This document shows, one piece after another, positions 61,235 through 64,000 of a stretch of 64,000 nt of DNA. Each line of letters opens with the position of its first letter. Position 1 is the first letter of the stretch. The notes beneath the pieces were generated by a model, which did not search any database, was not told the DNA's origin, and saw nothing but the letters and a program-made list of their open reading frames with translations. The DNA lies in the NCBI RefSeq assembly GCF_022809355.1, contig NZ_JAKZMM010000014.1:1-64000 (forward strand), given 5' to 3'. Both the position numbers and the translations under genes were made by a program. Source of the stretch: Parabacteroides faecalis. GTDB lineage: Bacteria; Bacteroidota; Bacteroidia; Bacteroidales; Tannerellaceae.

Positions 61235-61871
61235 ATTCTGCAAAACCTACCGGATGATTCAAAAACGGCACTTGCGTTGCTTTCAATTTCAACTTTTGGG
61301 CGAGGACTTCCTTGTCCATCGTTCCGCGCGGCACTGTAGCCAATCCCATTCCGGCACAAGCAATCGAAATATTCTGGGAAACGATTCCTGTATCCATTGC
61401 TCCTGTCAACCGATTTTGCGGAGTATCGCCACCACGCATCTTCGACAAGTCGCTCACCAATACCAACGAGACGGGCGCCACCGCAGCAAAGTCCTGCCCT
61501 TTCGCCACGTCTTTACGCAGGTCGTCACTCGTCACCGGTACCAATTTATTAGCTTTAGCATCATACAAATAAGCCCCCTTTGCGGTACATACATAAATAT
61601 CGACATCCTGATAGTTCAGCGCGCTGGGTGCCGTGCGCATTCCCTTTTCCGGACGGTTCACGCCGTTGGCAGCCCAAAGCAAATCCGAAAGTTGTTGCAG
61701 CGAAAGCTCCTTGTCGGCATACGAACGGCACGACTGACGGTTGGCTAAAGCGGTCATCACGTCTGTCCCGCATTGTTTACTGGGGGCATTCAGCGAAATC
61801 CCCTGCAAATCCTGGGCGCTTGCCCCGAAAATGGAGCAAGCTGCCATCATGGCAAATACGAAGTTTTTCAT
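61233..61871 (-). CDS. Secreted nitroreductase family (SagB/ThcOx-type) protein
   Basis: This 212-residue protein has a signal peptide (ending FGASAQ) and a nitroreductase fold. RQSCRSYADKELSLQQLSDLLWAANG is the FMN-binding N-terminal block (given here as overlapping parts: RQSCRSYADKELSLQQ and LSDLLWAANG). APSALNYQDVDIYV and GMGLATVPRGTMD complete the family pattern. A periplasmic flavoprotein reductase is implied. I use ATG 61871. It follows the GH78 gene on the same strand by 99 bp and may be co-transcribed. The substrate is unknown. Confidence 0.85.
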   Translation of the reverse strand: MKNFVFAMMAACSIFGASAQDLQGISLNAPSKQCGTDVMTALANRQSCRSYADKELSLQQLSDLLWAANGVNRPEKGMRTAPSALNYQDVDIYVCTAKGAYLYDAKANKLVPVTSDDLRKDVAKGQDFAAVAPVSLVLVSDLSKMRGGDTPQNRLTGAMDTGIVSQNISIACAGMGLATVPRGTMDKEVLAQKLKLKATQVPFLNHPVGFAE

Positions 61872-61970
61872 TGTATTCTTCTTTTTTATGATTAAAACTG
61901 GTTTTTGATCGTTGTAAAGATAACACAAAAACAAGTATTTGCGCAAGAAACTTACCCGATTTGTATGCCA

Positions 61971-64000
61971 TCAAGGAACAACTATCTGATGCGTACCGGC
62001 TGTCAAATCCACCGCCTTTCCATCCAGTACCAACTCGCCCGTACAGCCCAACGGTACCTTTACGGTCAGTTGGATCTTACCCTCTTCGGTACGTTTCCAT
62101 TCACTGCTGATTTCACCGGCTACAGAATCATAGGAACCTTTCGCCCACTGCATATCTGCCGGGAAATGCGGCGTGAAACGGATATGGCGGAATCCGGGTT
62201 GCCGCTCGTCGTAATTGATACCCACCAACTGGTTCATCATCCAGGCAGAGACATCGCCCATAAAGACATGGTTCAAAGAAGCATCGCGGAACTCCGGACT
62301 CAACGTCCAAGTCTCCGGTAATGTAGTATAACCCATCGTTTCTACCCAATATCCCCACGAAGGAGCTTCCCGTTTTGTAATCATCTTCATTGCATCTTCC
62401 AAATAACCATAGCGGGTGAGCATGGCAGGAACCGTCTTCGTCCCGATCAGACCGAAATCGAGGAAATAATTATTATCCGCAACCAGTTGATGCAACTTGT
62501 CTGCAACCGCTTGTTCTTTCCCTTCCGGAACCAAACCTAAATACAACGCCAAAGCCTGGGCAGCCTGCGTTCCCTCTGCATACGTAGCAGTCTCTGGATG
62601 GAAGAACTTCCGGTTGATGCGATCCTTCAATGCCTCTGCCTTCTCGGAATATGGTTTCGGATCTTTCCCCAAGAGCGAAGCAAAACGAGCCATCAGTTGA
62701 TTGTCTAAATAATAGTAGGCTGTCGAGGTATATTCGTTGTTTGTCGTTGCCTTCCAATACACCCAGTCGCTCAATCCGAAGGTCAGGAATCCATCCTTCT
62801 CTTTTGTCTGGAGATACGCCAGGTAACGTTCCATCGTAGGATATAGCTTCTCGATACTCTCGGTTGTACCATAATAATTATACAAAGCATTTGGGATGAT
62901 GAACATCACAGCATCCCACACCGGACCAGGAAATTCGCCATATCCCCAACCACTCGAAGGAATGATACCGGAGATGTCGCCTTCAGCCCGTTGGTTATCG
63001 ATAATATCGTCCATCCATTTCTCGTAGAACGTAATACCGTCGAAACCCAGCAAACCCAAGTCGATGGCGACATGTGCATCGGCAGTCCAACCATTCTTTT
63101 CTCGCTGAGGACAATCCGTAGGAATACTATGCAGGTTGCTTCGATAGGCTTGCATGGTCGCATTCCAGATCTTGTTCAACGTTTCATTCGAACAACTAAA
63201 CGAACCCACCGGTTTCAAGTCGGTATGCAGGAAAAGCGCCGTCAGACTCTCTTCCGTCAGCTTCACCGGCTTATCACTTTCCACTTCTACATACTGGAAA
63301 CCATGATAAGCAAACGAAGGCACGAAGATTTCCTCTTCGCCTGTTCCTTTCAGGTAATATTCATCCATCTGGAATACCTCGCCCGGCTTCACCGGATGAT
63401 AATACACGTTGATATTTCCCTGTTCCAGTCGTCCGTCTTTCTTCAACAACTCGCCATGCTTCAACGTGATGTGCGTGCCGGCTTCCCCTTTCACTTTCAG
63501 ACGGCACAAACCGGCTATATTCTTCGGAAACGCATAGACATACAATCGGTCACTGAATGCTTTCATTGAAATCGGTTTCAATTCTTCTGTTACATGGATT
63601 CCCGGCATTTCCTGTGCCACCAGCAAAGCAGAAGGAGTCGCTACTTCCACGGCAGTCTGCCAAGCACTGTCGTCAAACGAAGCAAGTTTCCAGCCTTCCG
63701 GTTCCAGACGGGCATCGTAACGGTCGCCACTATAAATATTATTATAGGTATAGGGTCCGCAAGCTGTTTTCCATGAAGCATCCGAAGAAAGGGTCTGTTG
63801 CGTTCCATCCTCATAATCAATCCGCAATTCACACAGCAAACGCGGACGATCGCGCCAACGAGCCTCGTGGAAATTCCATACGGCCACCGACTGTTCGTTA
63901 TACCACCCGTTACCCAAGACGGCAGCCACGGCATTATCCCCTTTCTGCAAGATAGAAGTAACATCGTGCGTCACATAGAGATTTCGCTTATCAAAATGCG
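61971..64000 (-). CDS. GH78 alpha-L-rhamnosidase (5' end beyond the window)
   Basis: This frame has at least 675 residues and is open to the right edge, so its N-terminus lies outside the window. GNGWYNEQSVAVWNFHEARW is the end of the rhamnosidase N-domain, and HSIPTDCPQREKNGWTADAH is the catalytic (alpha/alpha)6 entry of GH78 with its acidic residues. SWGYWVETMGYTTLPETW and HVFMGDVSAWMMNQL follow. A C-terminal beta domain ends in GTHQIVVP. The enzyme removes L-rhamnose from plant or microbial glycans in the periplasm. Its catalytic region looks complete. Confidence 0.92.
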   Translation of the reverse strand, partial: HFDKRNLYVTHDVTSILQKGDNAVAAVLGNGWYNEQSVAVWNFHEARWRDRPRLLCELRIDYEDGTQQTLSSDASWKTACGPYTYNNIYSGDRYDARLEPEGWKLASFDDSAWQTAVEVATPSALLVAQEMPGIHVTEELKPISMKAFSDRLYVYAFPKNIAGLCRLKVKGEAGTHITLKHGELLKKDGRLEQGNINVYYHPVKPGEVFQMDEYYLKGTGEEEIFVPSFAYHGFQYVEVESDKPVKLTEESLTALFLHTDLKPVGSFSCSNETLNKIWNATMQAYRSNLHSIPTDCPQREKNGWTADAHVAIDLGLLGFDGITFYEKWMDDIIDNQRAEGDISGIIPSSGWGYGEFPGPVWDAVMFIIPNALYNYYGTTESIEKLYPTMERYLAYLQTKEKDGFLTFGLSDWVYWKATTNNEYTSTAYYYLDNQLMARFASLLGKDPKPYSEKAEALKDRINRKFFHPETATYAEGTQAAQALALYLGLVPEGKEQAVADKLHQLVADNNYFLDFGLIGTKTVPAMLTRYGYLEDAMKMITKREAPSWGYWVETMGYTTLPETWTLSPEFRDASLNHVFMGDVSAWMMNQLVGINYDERQPGFRHIRFTPHFPADMQWAKGSYDSVAGEISSEWKRTEEGKIQLTVKVPLGCTGELVLDGKAVDLTAGTHQIVVP

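Overview
The window is chromosomal DNA of a Bacteroidales bacterium. Promoters fit the Bacteroidetes consensus (TTTG, a spacer of about 19 to 21 bp, then TAnnTTTG). Gene content is typical of gut Bacteroidetes: GH92 and GH78 glycosidases, a TonB receptor with a surface lipoprotein, a long NagB/PIG-L protein, TamB, 6-bladed propeller and DUF4922 proteins. Parabacteroides is my best guess from overall feel, but the sequence alone does not fix the genus.

Layout. 1-28.7 kb is core genome: OPT transporter, then SpoIID-like protein, sodium symporter and EngB; ThuA-like protein; NagB/PIG-L protein; GH92, Ca/Na antiporter and AraC regulator; HU-like protein; tatAC; fabD; recR with a glycosyltransferase and a GNAT; YqgE; an outer-membrane protein; TamB; tsaD-pncC; M28 peptidase; a 55-residue protein. 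A tyrosine recombinase (29.0-30.2 kb) follows. A 19.6-kb integrated mobilizable element then runs from 30,498 to 50,198. It is bounded by a 112-bp direct repeat made of the 3' end of a tRNA-Phe gene plus the tRNA terminator. The core genome resumes with tRNA-Phe, thiL-lpxK, a DUF4922/glycosyltransferase/propeller cluster, a xusABC-like siderophore operon, a nitroreductase and a GH78 rhamnosidase that runs off the right edge.

The mobile element carries two defence-like operons on the minus strand: (i) N6-methylase, probable PD-(D/E)XK nuclease and SEFIR/TIR protein; (ii) PLD-SNF2 helicase and Eco57I-like methylase. Behind these lie a second recombinase, nearly a twin of the one outside the element, a coiled-coil membrane protein, relaxase, MobC, a candidate oriT, a DUF3408 protein, two excisionase-like proteins, an autoregulated-looking Fic protein and the element's own integrase beside attR.

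Main discovery candidate: between the helicase start and the second recombinase lies a 145-bp segment bounded by a perfect 14-bp inverted repeat. It carries a Bacteroidetes promoter that points away from the helicase/methylase operon. This looks like a phase-variable promoter switch for a restriction-like defence operon, caught OFF, with its likely invertase next door. A second pattern is a set of four intergenic arrays of unrelated sequence but shared architecture: palindromic units repeated every 22-23 bp or every 41-43 bp, close to two and four turns of the helix.
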